Shown: positions 29,632-39,581, counted from the stretch's first letter. The stretch is 64,000 nt of DNA from an uncultured Oscillospiraceae bacterium (GCA_947623745.1 CANQHN010000004.1:1-64000), one strand, 5' to 3'. The notes: generated from the letters alone by a model not told the origin. Numbers and translations are program-made.

Positions 29632-32544
29632 GGCGACAGGCGGCGCATCCTGTGTTTCGGCCCGGCCCAGCAGCTCTTGCAGCTCCCGGCGGTCGGTGGT
29701 GATGAGCTCCTTTTCTACCTGACTGCACTTGATCTCCACTGTAACATTGTTGTTGTTGGTACTGATGAGGCCGCTGCCCCGCTCGAAATGGGTGATCTCC
29801 ATGACCTCGGCTTCGGACAGATGAAGGATGGACTGGACCCGGCGGGCTTCCTCTTCTTCCAGATTGAGCAGGATCTTGGTCTTGGCATTGTTGACTATGC
29901 CTTTGCCATACTTCCCGTCCTCCAGGGCAAAAAAGTCGTTCAGATCCTGAGTGGCACATATTGCACTCCCGCCATAACCTCGAATTATCTTGAAAATTTC
30001 CAATACAAACTCAGCGGCCAGGCGGTTGCTGCTGGCCCCGATGAGCTGCCAGCACTCATCGATGAAGATGGCCTTTTCCTCGGTGCGGTTTTCTTTGGCT
30101 TTGTCCCAAACAAAGTCTAAAACAGCGAACATCCCCACCGTCAGCAAGTCGCCGGTCAGCTCGGAGATGTCCAGCACGGTGTATTTGTTGTTCAGCGCCA
30201 CATTGGTCTGCTGATTAAAGGTCCGTGCGGAGCCGTGGACCAGCCGGTTGATGATATTTGCCAGACGCCTGGTGTCCGGCGATTCCTTCAACACCTCATA
30301 GAGATCACCCAGCACCGGCATCGTCCGGTAGCTGCCGGGCTTCTCCGGGTCCTCCAAGGTTGCGTTGTCGTGAGTGATGCCCAGGTTGGCATAGGTGCGG
30401 ATGAGGGCATCGTCCAAAAGCTGCCGCTCCTCATGGTTCATATCAGGAATGAGCAGGCTGAAAAAGATATGGAGCCGCTGGATCTTGGCCGCCAGCAGGG
30501 ACTTCTCCACGCCGGGGCCGTCCAGCAGCTCATCTACTGATTTGTCCACCTTGCGGATCTCCATCACATTGATGCAGTTCCTGGATGCCGGGGATATTTG
30601 GATGAACTCGCCGCCGATGTTTGCGCAGGCCCGATGAAATTCATGGCCTTTGAGGGGAGCAACAATAAAGACCTGAGTTCCTTTCCGCCTCATACGAAGC
30701 GCCATCAATTGCATGGTAAAGGTCTTGCCCGCGCCGCTGGTGCCCAGAATAGCGATATTGGCGTTCTTGTAGACCCGGGAATCGAAGATATCCACGATGA
30801 TGAGGGAGTTGTTATGCTTGTTGACCCCCAGCAGGATGCCGTTGTCATCGCACATCTCATAGCTGGTGAAAGGATAGCAGCTGGCCGCGCCCAGGGTGAG
30901 CACGTTCCGCTTGGAGCGTTCAAACAGGTGCTTCTCCAGGGATACCAGAGGAAGTGAGGATAAAAAAGCCTGCTCCTCACAGAAGGAACAGGGCTGTACG
31001 TCCATGTCCTGGGACAGCAGCAGTTTTTTCATCTCCGCGCACTTCCACTCCAGATCTTCCACGCTGTTGGCCGTGACAGTGATCAACAGGTTGAGATAAT
31101 AAAAATCTTCGTTATTGCCGAGGCCATCCTTTAGGAAATAGCCGCTGCGGATGGCCCCGTCCAAGTCATCAAAGTCGGTGTTGGTGTCGCTGGTCTCTTT
31201 GATTTTGCTGCGGTTGATGCGGAGCTGTTGGCCCAGCTTGCGGATCATGCGGTCCTTGGGCTGGCGGGTGAGGAACATATCCACGTCGATGCCGTCCCCG
31301 GCGTTGACCAACAGGCTCATCCAGCCGGCGGGCACCTGGGACCGATAGCCGCTGGAGGGTATCAGCAGATAGGCGTAGTAAATGCCGTCAATGCAGATGT
31401 ACCGCCCGTGGGAGAGGTCGATGCGTGAGGGCGCATAGAACTCGTTGACGGGAATTTCATCCACTGGCCGGCCAGCGGCCAGATACTCCGCCGCCACCCG
31501 CCTCGCCTTATCTTCAAAGGGATGTTCGTTGCTCTCCCGGCGGCAGAGAATATGGTACAGGATCTCCGCCGCCGCCTCGCTTTCATCATCATGTCCAAGC
31601 ACCACCGTATTTCCACACTGACGCAGATAGTTGGCGGCGGTTCGAGCAGCGGTCTGAAGGGAAGCCACAGCCTCCTCTTCCTCATGTCCCCGCTTCGTTC
31701 CGGGCAGCGGTTCATGCTCAAAAATGAGAAAGAACCGCCGGGTGATAGCCTCCCTGGAGCCGAGCTGTCGTATGAGCCGCAGATAGTCCTCCTGGAGCAT
31801 CCGGCAGTGGGGGTCGGTTTCCCGTTCCAGCTCCCGGCGCACCGCCTGTACGTGGCGGTCGATGTCGGCGCGCTTGGCCAGCACCTTGAACTGCACCTTC
31901 ACCGGCGCGATCTTGAGGTAGGAAATAAAAGAGTAGATGATGCTCCTCTGTTCCTGCGTACTGCGCAGGAGGAAATTCACGGGCACTACCTCTACTACCT
32001 TAATATAACGGTGGTCTTTGGTGTAGATGACACCATGCTCGATCCTCTCCACAGGTATATAATCAGCCAACGGATTGAGGGGCTTCACTTCCGGAGCCAG
32101 AAAAGTCTTGAACTGATCTATCCTCTTGCCTTTGATATCAACCTGCAGGCGGTTCCGGCTTTTGAGTATCTCGCTGTCGTCCTCCCGCTGTGCGCTGCGG
32201 CCCCAACTGGGCGCCATATTCTTTTTGCCTCTGTTGGCGCCCTCACGGTCCAGCACCCGGCGATTTCGCAAATAGCTGAAGAACTGTAGAATGAACTCGG
32301 AGAGGCTGCCGCCGCCGATGCCAATGAGAGCCACCAGCACCAGCGGAAGAGTGGTCAAGCATAGGATGATGATACGAGCGGTGAGGGAGAGGGGCAGTTT
32401 TAAGACCGGCAATCCGGTCAATGCAGCCAGGATGCCGGCCTCGACCACGTTGCGGACCTTAAACATACCGCCCAACAATGTGCCGCCCTCAATAAAATTT
32501 GGTGGGATGATATAGGTATCCCGTTCTTCTTGTCTCATAGACAC
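29629..32544 (-). CDS. virB4: VirB4-type T4SS ATPase with N-terminal PrgI-like membrane domain
   Basis: NIAILGTSGAGKTFTMQLMALRM Walker A; EEKAIFIDECWQLIG Walker B; N-terminal YIIPPNFIEGGTLLGGMFKVRN. Confidence 0.93.
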   Translation of the reverse strand: MSMRQEERDTYIIPPNFIEGGTLLGGMFKVRNVVEAGILAALTGLPVLKLPLSLTARIIILCLTTLPLVLVALIGIGGGSLSEFILQFFSYLRNRRVLDREGANRGKKNMAPSWGRSAQREDDSEILKSRNRLQVDIKGKRIDQFKTFLAPEVKPLNPLADYIPVERIEHGVIYTKDHRYIKVVEVVPVNFLLRSTQEQRSIIYSFISYLKIAPVKVQFKVLAKRADIDRHVQAVRRELERETDPHCRMLQEDYLRLIRQLGSREAITRRFFLIFEHEPLPGTKRGHEEEEAVASLQTAARTAANYLRQCGNTVVLGHDDESEAAAEILYHILCRRESNEHPFEDKARRVAAEYLAAGRPVDEIPVNEFYAPSRIDLSHGRYICIDGIYYAYLLIPSSGYRSQVPAGWMSLLVNAGDGIDVDMFLTRQPKDRMIRKLGQQLRINRSKIKETSDTNTDFDDLDGAIRSGYFLKDGLGNNEDFYYLNLLITVTANSVEDLEWKCAEMKKLLLSQDMDVQPCSFCEEQAFLSSLPLVSLEKHLFERSKRNVLTLGAASCYPFTSYEMCDDNGILLGVNKHNNSLIIVDIFDSRVYKNANIAILGTSGAGKTFTMQLMALRMRRKGTQVFIVAPLKGHEFHRACANIGGEFIQISPASRNCINVMEIRKVDKSVDELLDGPGVEKSLLAAKIQRLHIFFSLLIPDMNHEERQLLDDALIRTYANLGITHDNATLEDPEKPGSYRTMPVLGDLYEVLKESPDTRRLANIINRLVHGSARTFNQQTNVALNNKYTVLDISELTGDLLTVGMFAVLDFVWDKAKENRTEEKAIFIDECWQLIGASSNRLAAEFVLEIFKIIRGYGGSAICATQDLNDFFALEDGKYGKGIVNNAKTKILLNLEEEEARRVQSILHLSEAEVMEITHFERGSGLISTNNNNVTVEIKCSQVEKELITTDRRELQELLGRAETQDAPPVA

Positions 32545-32545
32545 T

Positions 32546-34132
32546 TTAGATCCGATCCTTTCGCTTCGGCGGGTCAGGAAGTTTTTTCACGATCTTTTCA
32601 TGGTAAGCCACTGTATCGTCCGGGGCCATGTAGGGCTTGCGCTCTACGGCGTCCTGCGCGTACTGCTTGTACCACTGCGTCCCGTCTGCGGAGAACACCT
32701 TGCTGTATTCACCGGATGGGGCAATATACTGGCCTGCATGGTACATAGCAAATGCGCGGCCCTCAGAGCTGCTGGCGGCGGTCTCCACACCGGTAATTCG
32801 GCCGCGGCCGATCTCCACGTCAGAATATGTGGGAATATCCCTGCTCCCGATACTGGGAGAGGCATACCCCATATAGGAGGTAAGAGACTGGGCCGCCAGG
32901 TCGCCGGTGATACTGCCGGCCACCTCACCCCGGGCCACGGTGCCGATCACGTTGTTGGCGAAGCTGCCGCCGGATGCCAACGAATGAGAGAACACCATGC
33001 CGCCCAGGGTAGGAACGGTCCCGCCACGCAAGACGGAACGGCTGGTCTGCACCTTCTCGCTGGAAACAGCGGTATGGGATGCCTGCACCCGCTCACTGCT
33101 TGTCTGCGTGTGCCGCTCACCGCCAGCGCCGGCCGGGCTTGTCGTGGGAGTGGAGCCTGCGGGACTGATGGAAACGGTGTCGCCCGTCTGCGGTGCGTGG
33201 ATGGAGGTATCTCCGCCGGTTACGATGGTGCCCTCCTGCGGTGTTGCCATATCAGTGGGTACACTGTCGTGAGGCGGAGTCATGTCAGGCGATACACCCT
33301 CCTGCGGCGGTGACAAATCAACAGGTACGCTGTCTGCCGGCGTATCCATGGACGGCGGTGCCGTATCAGCAGAAGATACAGACATTGGCGCCTCGCCAGC
33401 GGTGAGAATGACGCCATCCTGGGGCGGTGCGCTGCCTGGTACTGGACCGATAGGCGGTGTACTGTCTACAGTGGACGCCGGAGACGGCGACCCGCTGCCA
33501 GTCACAATCACGCCATCCTGGGGCGGTGTCCCGACGCCTGCGGCTTTGTTTTCGGTGTGAATGGACGAACCGCCGGTATGAACCTCGTTGTTTACAGGCG
33601 CATCGGCGGCGGTATGCGCGGCGGCGTCTGCCGCTGCCTGGCTGGCCTGACTTTGCGCGGTGTGGAAGGCCGAGGTCTGCGTGGTGGCTGTTTTCACTGC
33701 ACTGTTGGTGATATGCCGCCCGGCCATGCCCACAAGTCCCCCCTTAAAGAAGCCGGCCATCCCGGAGGAACCGGGCCCGCCTGAACTGCCGGCTGTGGAA
33801 CCGGCACGCCCAGCGCCGCCACCGTGGCCACCGCCTACGACCATTGTGACCGCGCGCATGGCGATCATAGCCTCAGCCAGCAACGATCCGCCGGTGCGGC
33901 CCACGTTGACGCCCAGGGTTGCCATAAAGCTGTCCACTTTCTGTGATACCTTTAGGAAAGCGACCGCACAGAGGAACCAAATCAGCAGGTTTCCAGCAAC
34001 AGCCTCCTTACCGGAGGCAGCCACCTGGGCTTCCACATCCGCCTCGGAAACGGCGAAAGCGGGAACGCACAGCACAGAAACCAGCAAGGTAATCAGGGCC
34101 AGGGCCATCAGAATATGCTTACATTTTTTCAT
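32546..34132 (-). CDS. Conjugation-associated secreted/membrane protein with Pro/Ser/Thr-rich repeats
   Basis: Signal peptide MKKCKHILMALALITLLVSVLCVPAFA; degenerate PPQDGVIxTxG repeats. Confidence 0.6.
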   Translation of the reverse strand: MKKCKHILMALALITLLVSVLCVPAFAVSEADVEAQVAASGKEAVAGNLLIWFLCAVAFLKVSQKVDSFMATLGVNVGRTGGSLLAEAMIAMRAVTMVVGGGHGGGAGRAGSTAGSSGGPGSSGMAGFFKGGLVGMAGRHITNSAVKTATTQTSAFHTAQSQASQAAADAAAHTAADAPVNNEVHTGGSSIHTENKAAGVGTPPQDGVIVTGSGSPSPASTVDSTPPIGPVPGSAPPQDGVILTAGEAPMSVSSADTAPPSMDTPADSVPVDLSPPQEGVSPDMTPPHDSVPTDMATPQEGTIVTGGDTSIHAPQTGDTVSISPAGSTPTTSPAGAGGERHTQTSSERVQASHTAVSSEKVQTSRSVLRGGTVPTLGGMVFSHSLASGGSFANNVIGTVARGEVAGSITGDLAAQSLTSYMGYASPSIGSRDIPTYSDVEIGRGRITGVETAASSSEGRAFAMYHAGQYIAPSGEYSKVFSADGTQWYKQYAQDAVERKPYMAPDDTVAYHEKIVKKLPDPPKRKDRI

Positions 34133-34146
34133 AGGCTTGCCTCCCA

Positions 34147-34857
34147 TCAGATTGAAAGCGGGTTGGCGATGAAAGCGCCCACCATGCTTACAAACAGCCG
34201 CAGGCACCAGGCGTTCATCAATAGCAGAAAAAGCTGGCCCGCGAACATCCGGCACCAGCTTTTGAAGATGTTTGATGTGGCCTGGGACGCGCCCATGGCA
34301 AAGGCCACCGGCGCGGTGAACACCATAACGCCCAGCAGCACATACCGCTCCGCCGCCTCAAACAGCAACTTGATGTAGTTCCACGCCAGTATCAGCAACA
34401 AAATCAGGACGATAAGTGCGACAGCTCCGTTGGCGCATACTCCGATGATCGTGAGCAGCACCGAATTGAAATCCGCGAAGCTCAGATTTGGGAGAGCGGA
34501 GGTCAAGATCCAATCGTATGGGGTACCACCTATGTCAAGCGCCAGGTCCACGATTTGGTCCGAGTAGTAGGCCAGGAGAATAAAGAGGACGGAGCGTATG
34601 CTCAGCTTTATAGGGTCTTCTGCTTCGCCGCCGCCCCCGATCCCGAAATTCTTGAACAGGTTCCACACCCACAGAAGCAGGATAAGGCCGATTGCCAGGG
34701 CGACAAACACCTCGTACATGGTCTCCGCCGCCGGAAAGTACCGCAGAAACACACTCATATCACAGCCCAGTGCGCCCAAAACTGATGTGTTGATAAGATC
34801 CAGGCCGTACATGACTTGTTCCGCGATCCACTCCACGATGCCGTCTAAGATGCCCAT
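34147..34857 (-). CDS. VirB6/TrbL-like polytopic conjugation protein
   Basis: Multiple TM segments; position between VirB2-like and VirB4 genes. Confidence 0.7.
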   Translation of the reverse strand: MGILDGIVEWIAEQVMYGLDLINTSVLGALGCDMSVFLRYFPAAETMYEVFVALAIGLILLLWVWNLFKNFGIGGGGEAEDPIKLSIRSVLFILLAYYSDQIVDLALDIGGTPYDWILTSALPNLSFADFNSVLLTIIGVCANGAVALIVLILLLILAWNYIKLLFEAAERYVLLGVMVFTAPVAFAMGASQATSNIFKSWCRMFAGQLFLLLMNAWCLRLFVSMVGAFIANPLSI

Positions 34858-34863
34858 GGCGTA

Positions 34864-35274
34864 TTACGGCGTATACTGTCCGCCGGCGAAGAAGGGGGTA
34901 ATATAGGACATGATGAAGCCCAGAGAGTTGAGGATGATCCAGGTGACGACGATGCGCTTGAGCCAGGCCCGGGACTCATCCACTGTTCTTCCTGAGCGCG
35001 AGAAGTTCATGAGCAGCAGGGCCACGGCAGCCGTCACGATGGCGGCAATGGTGGAGATACCGAGGATCTGGGTGTAGACGTCCTTCATCACCTCGGTGGC
35101 CTTCGTCCAAAGCGTAGGGTTTGCAGCCGCGGCATCAGCTGCGAAAGCGGGTTGGCAAAGCAGGGGTGTCACGCAGGACCCGAGAAACCCCGTATATAGG
35201 ATGCGGCCATAGTCCATTTGCCGTTTCAACGGTGTCTCAGGTTCTTTTTGGCGGGGTGTGTTTTTCAGGTTCAA
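34864..35274 (-). CDS. VirB2-like (pilin/TrbC-type) protein
   Basis: TTG start after AAAGGAGG; signal-like segment plus two TM helices. Confidence 0.6.
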   Translation of the reverse strand: MNLKNTPRQKEPETPLKRQMDYGRILYTGFLGSCVTPLLCQPAFAADAAAANPTLWTKATEVMKDVYTQILGISTIAAIVTAAVALLLMNFSRSGRTVDESRAWLKRIVVTWIILNSLGFIMSYITPFFAGGQYTP

Positions 35275-35426
35275 TCAAAAGCCTCCTTTTCGTGGTTTGC
35301 CGAAAACGAAAACGGCGCCCGATTTTTCGGACGCCGCAGTACCTGTTGCGGGGAACCAAAAAGGGGACGCCTTTCAGCGCCCCGCCACAGCCGTTTTCTT
35401 TTGTGAATACAGTTTTGAGCATGTTT

Positions 35427-35455
35427 AGTTTAACATATATGGAATCCTATGTCAA
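35427..35455 (-). promoter_or_regulatory. Main transfer-operon promoter
   Basis: On minus strand TTGACA-N17-TAAACT. Confidence 0.8.
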
Positions 35456-35464
35456 TTCCAATAC

Positions 35465-35507
35465 AGTCCCAATTTAGTCCCAAAACAGTCCCAATTTAGT
35501 CCCATTG
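35465..35507. repeat. Four AGTCCCAA direct repeats with exact 11-bp period
   Basis: AGTCCC at 35465, 35476, 35487, 35498. Confidence 0.9.
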
Positions 35508-35518
35508 AGCGATAAAAT

Positions 35519-36061
35519 TCAGCGTTCATCTTCATCTGAAAGAGGAAAAAGGTCGGACAGCATTGACATACAGTCCTTAGAGGAATAGCCCCAAAGGATA
35601 GAACTGAGAGACGCCACCGCCTGTTCTCTTTTTCGGAAGTAGGTTGTCCGGCTGATGTCTCTGATATGCGGCTGAAGCTGCTCGATGATAAGATTCGTGC
35701 TCTCGATCTGTTGTGGAATTAAGTAGGTGTAGTATAAAATCCAGTAATACGCCTCACCGTTTTTGTGTTTCGTTCGGAGTAAATCAACGGCGCTGTTGAC
35801 CAGACGAATCATTTTATTGCTTCGCTCAATGCAGCGGGCATGATTTTCGATTTGAGTGCCGCTCAGATCGGCGCCCGCCATATACACGGATTCCAGAAAA
35901 TCATCAATGCTGGTGCCGTATTCAAGTTCAAATTCTTTCTTCAACTGCTGAACAGACAGTTCCATACTCCAGACGACATCACGATATTTTTTGAGAAGCC
36001 GCCAAGTGTCATGGTAGCGGGCGTCTTCCGCCACGCTTTTTTTAGATTTCTTACCTGCCAT
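35519..36061 (-). CDS. Helical hypothetical protein, candidate transfer regulator
   Basis: ORF start MAGKKSKKSVAEDARYHDTWRLLKKYRDVV; sits next to operator array. Confidence 0.6.
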   Translation of the reverse strand: MAGKKSKKSVAEDARYHDTWRLLKKYRDVVWSMELSVQQLKKEFELEYGTSIDDFLESVYMAGADLSGTQIENHARCIERSNKMIRLVNSAVDLLRTKHKNGEAYYWILYYTYLIPQQIESTNLIIEQLQPHIRDISRTTYFRKREQAVASLSSILWGYSSKDCMSMLSDLFPLSDEDER

Positions 36062-36947
36062 TTCTTTCCCTCCTCGAATCATTGTAATCTTCCCAGGTAC
36101 ATGACTTAAAGACCTGTCGCGTATTGACCCAGCGGGCAAAGGCCTTTTGCTCACTGGAGGGCTCAGTCCCACAAAAATCCCGGTACGGTTGAGCAAAGGG
36201 AGTAATCCCCATCCGCTCCAGGGCCAATACACGCTGGTGGGCATCCGGCACGTCCTGTACCAGGACATAGGCCCAAAGCCGCCAGATTTTCACCCCGGCC
36301 TCCTGGAGATATGCTGCGGCCTGTTCCACCACCGGCAGCATATCGCTGGTATCACAGGACAAGCGTACAAATCGTATCCAGTGGAGCCTTGCCAACATGG
36401 CGGCGGACTGTGCTGATACCAAACGGGCATCCAGCCCCTGGTTGAAATCCACCCACACTGTTTCACGACCCATGCGGTCGATCTGCTCCAAGCCGTGTTC
36501 CAAGGCAAGTACGTTGTTGTCCAGAAATATGATTTCCCGGCTATCCGGGCGCTTTATCTGTTCCCAGGTGGCCGCCGGTCGGATTTGACCCTCCTTGCGG
36601 GGAACTATGCACCAAGGACACTGGCGGACGCACCCCCTGGTCAGGAATCCAACTGCCCGCTTGTACTGCGGGTAGATGCTGTAATCTGGGGCCGCTGCTT
36701 CCACCTCCAGCGGCAGATCCCGATAATCTTGGTAGCCAGTACCGCCGGTGATAACTTCATCTGCGTCTATCACGGTGCTGAAATCCGGTGTGAACGTGAA
36801 TACCTTGGACAAATATACCCGGTCATAGTGGGTGAAGCCGGACCACCACTCAACGGTATCACCCTGCTGCTTGTGCCAAGCTGCCAGACGCATAAGCGCC
36901 AAATTGGGAAAGTGATGTCCATCCACGTCAATCAAGCCAATCTTCAT
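36051..36947 (-). CDS. Radical SAM-like protein
   Basis: FLTRGCVRQCPWCIVPRKEG (CxxxCxxC); translationally coupled to flanking ORFs. Confidence 0.85.
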   Translation of the reverse strand: MKIGLIDVDGHHFPNLALMRLAAWHKQQGDTVEWWSGFTHYDRVYLSKVFTFTPDFSTVIDADEVITGGTGYQDYRDLPLEVEAAAPDYSIYPQYKRAVGFLTRGCVRQCPWCIVPRKEGQIRPAATWEQIKRPDSREIIFLDNNVLALEHGLEQIDRMGRETVWVDFNQGLDARLVSAQSAAMLARLHWIRFVRLSCDTSDMLPVVEQAAAYLQEAGVKIWRLWAYVLVQDVPDAHQRVLALERMGITPFAQPYRDFCGTEPSSEQKAFARWVNTRQVFKSCTWEDYNDSRRERNGR

Positions 36948-37972
36948 CCCCCCGCCTCCCCCTGGAATCCCTGAGCCAAATCGTGGCTGACCTGGGATGC
37001 GTAGTACTGTCCCATGGTAACTGGTGCGTTATACAGCGCCGACAGCGTATATGCCTTGATGTTCCGAATAAGCGTCGTGTTGTTGAGCATACACTCCAGG
37101 ACATAGGCAATGTGGTCCTTGTCCAGTTTCAGAAATCTGCTTTTAACAACACCAGCGGCGATATCCTCCCCGGAGATGCGGATGAAGTCCTTGTGGGAGC
37201 AGCACACCTCCACCATCAGATCCACATATCCCCCCAGGGTATCCGCCTCGTAGGGATGCTCCTGGAGCAGCAGGTCAAAGTCGATATTGGCTTTGATAAG
37301 CTCTCGGTAGGAATCCATCTCATCCATTCGCATCCGGCCCTTGGTCTGACCGCCGCGAAATGTACGGCGCTTTGAGGGGGGAGGGGGAACGATAGATGGA
37401 TCAGTCTCATTCAACTCAGTCTGATTCTTATCAGTCTTATTAGGGTCTGGATTGCCGAAGTCTTGAGTTCGGCATCTCCGAAGTCTTGACTTCGGTTTTT
37501 CAGAAGTCAAGACTTCACCGGCTGTTGTGCTAAGTTCAGACTTCGGTTTTTCAGAAGTCTGGACTTCTGGCATAGGAGGATCAACTGCTGGCGCTGGCTC
37601 AGAAGCGGGCGGGGGCAGGAAATTCATGACGTAGATCCTTGTGGGCTTTCCTTGGCCCTGTTTCCGCCGCTCTATGAGACCGATCCCGCTGGGCCTGTCT
37701 AGTTCTTTGAATAGCCGTATGACCTTATCCTTGCCGCTGCTCAGCATTTCCATGGCTTCCTCCAAAGTGAAGTAAATGTAGACCTTGCCGTCGGTATCCA
37801 GCCAGCCGTTGCGAACAGAAAGGCCCATGCGGTCCAACATCAAGCCATAAAGTATCTTGGCCTCCATCGACACGGATTTGAACCGCGAGTCGGTGAACAA
37901 TGTCTTGGGTATACGGTAAAAGCTGTACTGCTCCGCTTCGGCGCCGTAAAAATAATCCAGCTTTAATGGCAT
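36944..37972 (-). CDS. Replication initiator protein A (RepA N-terminal domain)
   Basis: AEQYSFYRIPKTLFTDSRFKSVSMEAKILYGLMLDRMGLSVRNGW. Confidence 0.88.
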   Translation of the reverse strand: MPLKLDYFYGAEAEQYSFYRIPKTLFTDSRFKSVSMEAKILYGLMLDRMGLSVRNGWLDTDGKVYIYFTLEEAMEMLSSGKDKVIRLFKELDRPSGIGLIERRKQGQGKPTRIYVMNFLPPPASEPAPAVDPPMPEVQTSEKPKSELSTTAGEVLTSEKPKSRLRRCRTQDFGNPDPNKTDKNQTELNETDPSIVPPPPSKRRTFRGGQTKGRMRMDEMDSYRELIKANIDFDLLLQEHPYEADTLGGYVDLMVEVCCSHKDFIRISGEDIAAGVVKSRFLKLDKDHIAYVLECMLNNTTLIRNIKAYTLSALYNAPVTMGQYYASQVSHDLAQGFQGEAGG

Positions 37973-38007
37973 TGGGGTCTCCTCCATTTCCCTCTAAACG
38001 CAAAAAA

Positions 38008-38041
38008 GCCTCCCCCGACGGAAAAATCCGTCGGGGGAGGC
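38008..38041 (-). terminator. Rho-independent terminator
   Basis: GCCTCCCCCGACGG-aaaaat-CCGTCGGGGGAGGC, T-run on minus strand. Confidence 0.85.
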
Positions 38042-38074
38042 TGCAACGTTTTTGTGAGCTGAACAACAAAAAAA

Positions 38075-38115
38075 GCCGCCTCAAAGCTGACCATAATCGT
38101 CAGCTTTGAGGCGGC
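38075..38115 (-). terminator. Rho-independent terminator, 17-bp perfect stem
   Basis: GCCGCCTCAAAGCTGAC-cataatc-GTCAGCTTTGAGGCGGC, T-run on minus strand. Confidence 0.85.
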
Positions 38116-38221
38116 GGATTGGCTCCAAGGTATGCTGCCGGACCGGAGCCTGGCTTATGGCAGCCTTCATAATTCTTTGCGTATCACATCCTGTCTTATT
38201 TTGTAATGGTGTTGGATCAAA

Positions 38222-39283
38222 TCAGCGCAGTCCCTTGTGTCCCAAGGCTTTGCTGGTTAGGGCTATTATGCCACAGGCGTCATGAAACCGTATGTGCCGC
38301 AGGCCGTGGCGCTTCAGCAGGATCTGAAAGTGCTCTGAGATGTAGTTGGGCCGGAACAGGTGGCCCATCTCGTCTACGCAGACATAATCCAGGTACTCGG
38401 TGCAGTAGGATTTTTTGAATAGTTTCCGGTACTGGGCCTGTTTCTCTCTCTGTTCTTTCAAAAGCTCCCGCACGGCGGGGAGCAGGGGCAGGGTACGAAA
38501 GCTGGACTTGGTTTTCAGCTTGTCCTCAGTGTGCAGCTGATGTTTGCCCTGAGCGACGGTTTCCGTGACCTTGTGGTTGATGGAGACAGTCCCCCGCTCA
38601 AAGTCCACGGCGCTCCAGCGGATGCCCAGCACCTCGCTGCGCCGCAGGCCGTAGTAGGCGGCCAGACGGATGACTGGCGATATGGAGTCATCTTTGGTGG
38701 CCTCAAAGAGGGCGGCCAGCTCGTCCCGGGAGTAGAACCCGGCCAGATATTTTCCCTTCTTGGGGCGGTCCACCTTGTCCGCCGGGTTGCTGGAGATCAT
38801 CTCGTTTTTCACGGCGTACTGCAGGGCTTTCCGGACGATGGCATGGTAGTGGATGACGGTGTTGGCTCCGCAGCCGTCATCGAAAATGGACTGGTGCAGC
38901 TCCCGGATGTGTTTGGGCTGGATGTCGCACAGCCGCAGCTTGCGGCTCCGGAAGAAGCCGTCCAGCCGAGCCTTGATCATTCTCTCGTAGCTCACATAGG
39001 TGGTGCGCTCGATGGTAGGGGCCGTCAGCTTCAACCAGTCTTGGAGAAAATCCGCGAACAGGGGCGACTTCTCCCTGCGCCGCACCGCCGCAAGCTCCTC
39101 TGTGCTGTACTCGCGCTTCAGCTCCTCCAGCTTGGCCTGAGCCCTGCGCTTGTTTCCCTTCACCGGGATGCCCAGGGCGATGGACTTCTGGCGGCGTTTG
39201 CCGTCCTCGTCGTAGTAGCTGAGCATGGCGGTAAACTTGCCGTTCCGCTCAAATAGGCTCCCGGTGACCTCTCTGCTTTTCAA
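38222..39283 (-). pseudogene. int: Tyrosine integrase truncated after the RFHD motif; lacks HxxR box completion and catalytic Tyr
   Basis: Tn916-type N-terminus and core (LAAYYGLRRSEVLGIRWSAVDF) ending HIRFHDACGIIALTSKALGHKGLR*. Confidence 0.8.
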
Positions 39284-39347
39284 GTAAATTCCTCCTCTCC
39301 GCGTCCGTTCAAGGGTTTTGTGATGTTACCTTGGACAGGCGCTTTTT

Positions 39348-39581
39348 TCAAGTCCTTTCTGCGTTTTCTTCGCTGGAACATAAGTAGTCGATAACCGCCA
39401 CCTTCGGCACCCGGTACAGCCGCCCCATGCGGACGCTGGGAATCTGGCCGCTCTGAAGGAGCCGGTAGGTCATGCGCTGGCCTACACCCAGCATCCGGCC
39501 CACCTGCTCCGGCGTCAGCGCGTCCGGGTAACCCCGGAACATGGCCCGGTAGCGGGTCAGATCTTTCTCCTCTCTGCCCAT
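39348..39581 (-). CDS. Excisionase-like helix-turn-helix protein
   Basis: LTPEQVGRMLGVGQRMTYRLLQSGQIPSVRMGRLYRVPKVAVIDYL. Confidence 0.75.
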   Translation of the reverse strand: MGREEKDLTRYRAMFRGYPDALTPEQVGRMLGVGQRMTYRLLQSGQIPSVRMGRLYRVPKVAVIDYLCSSEENAERT

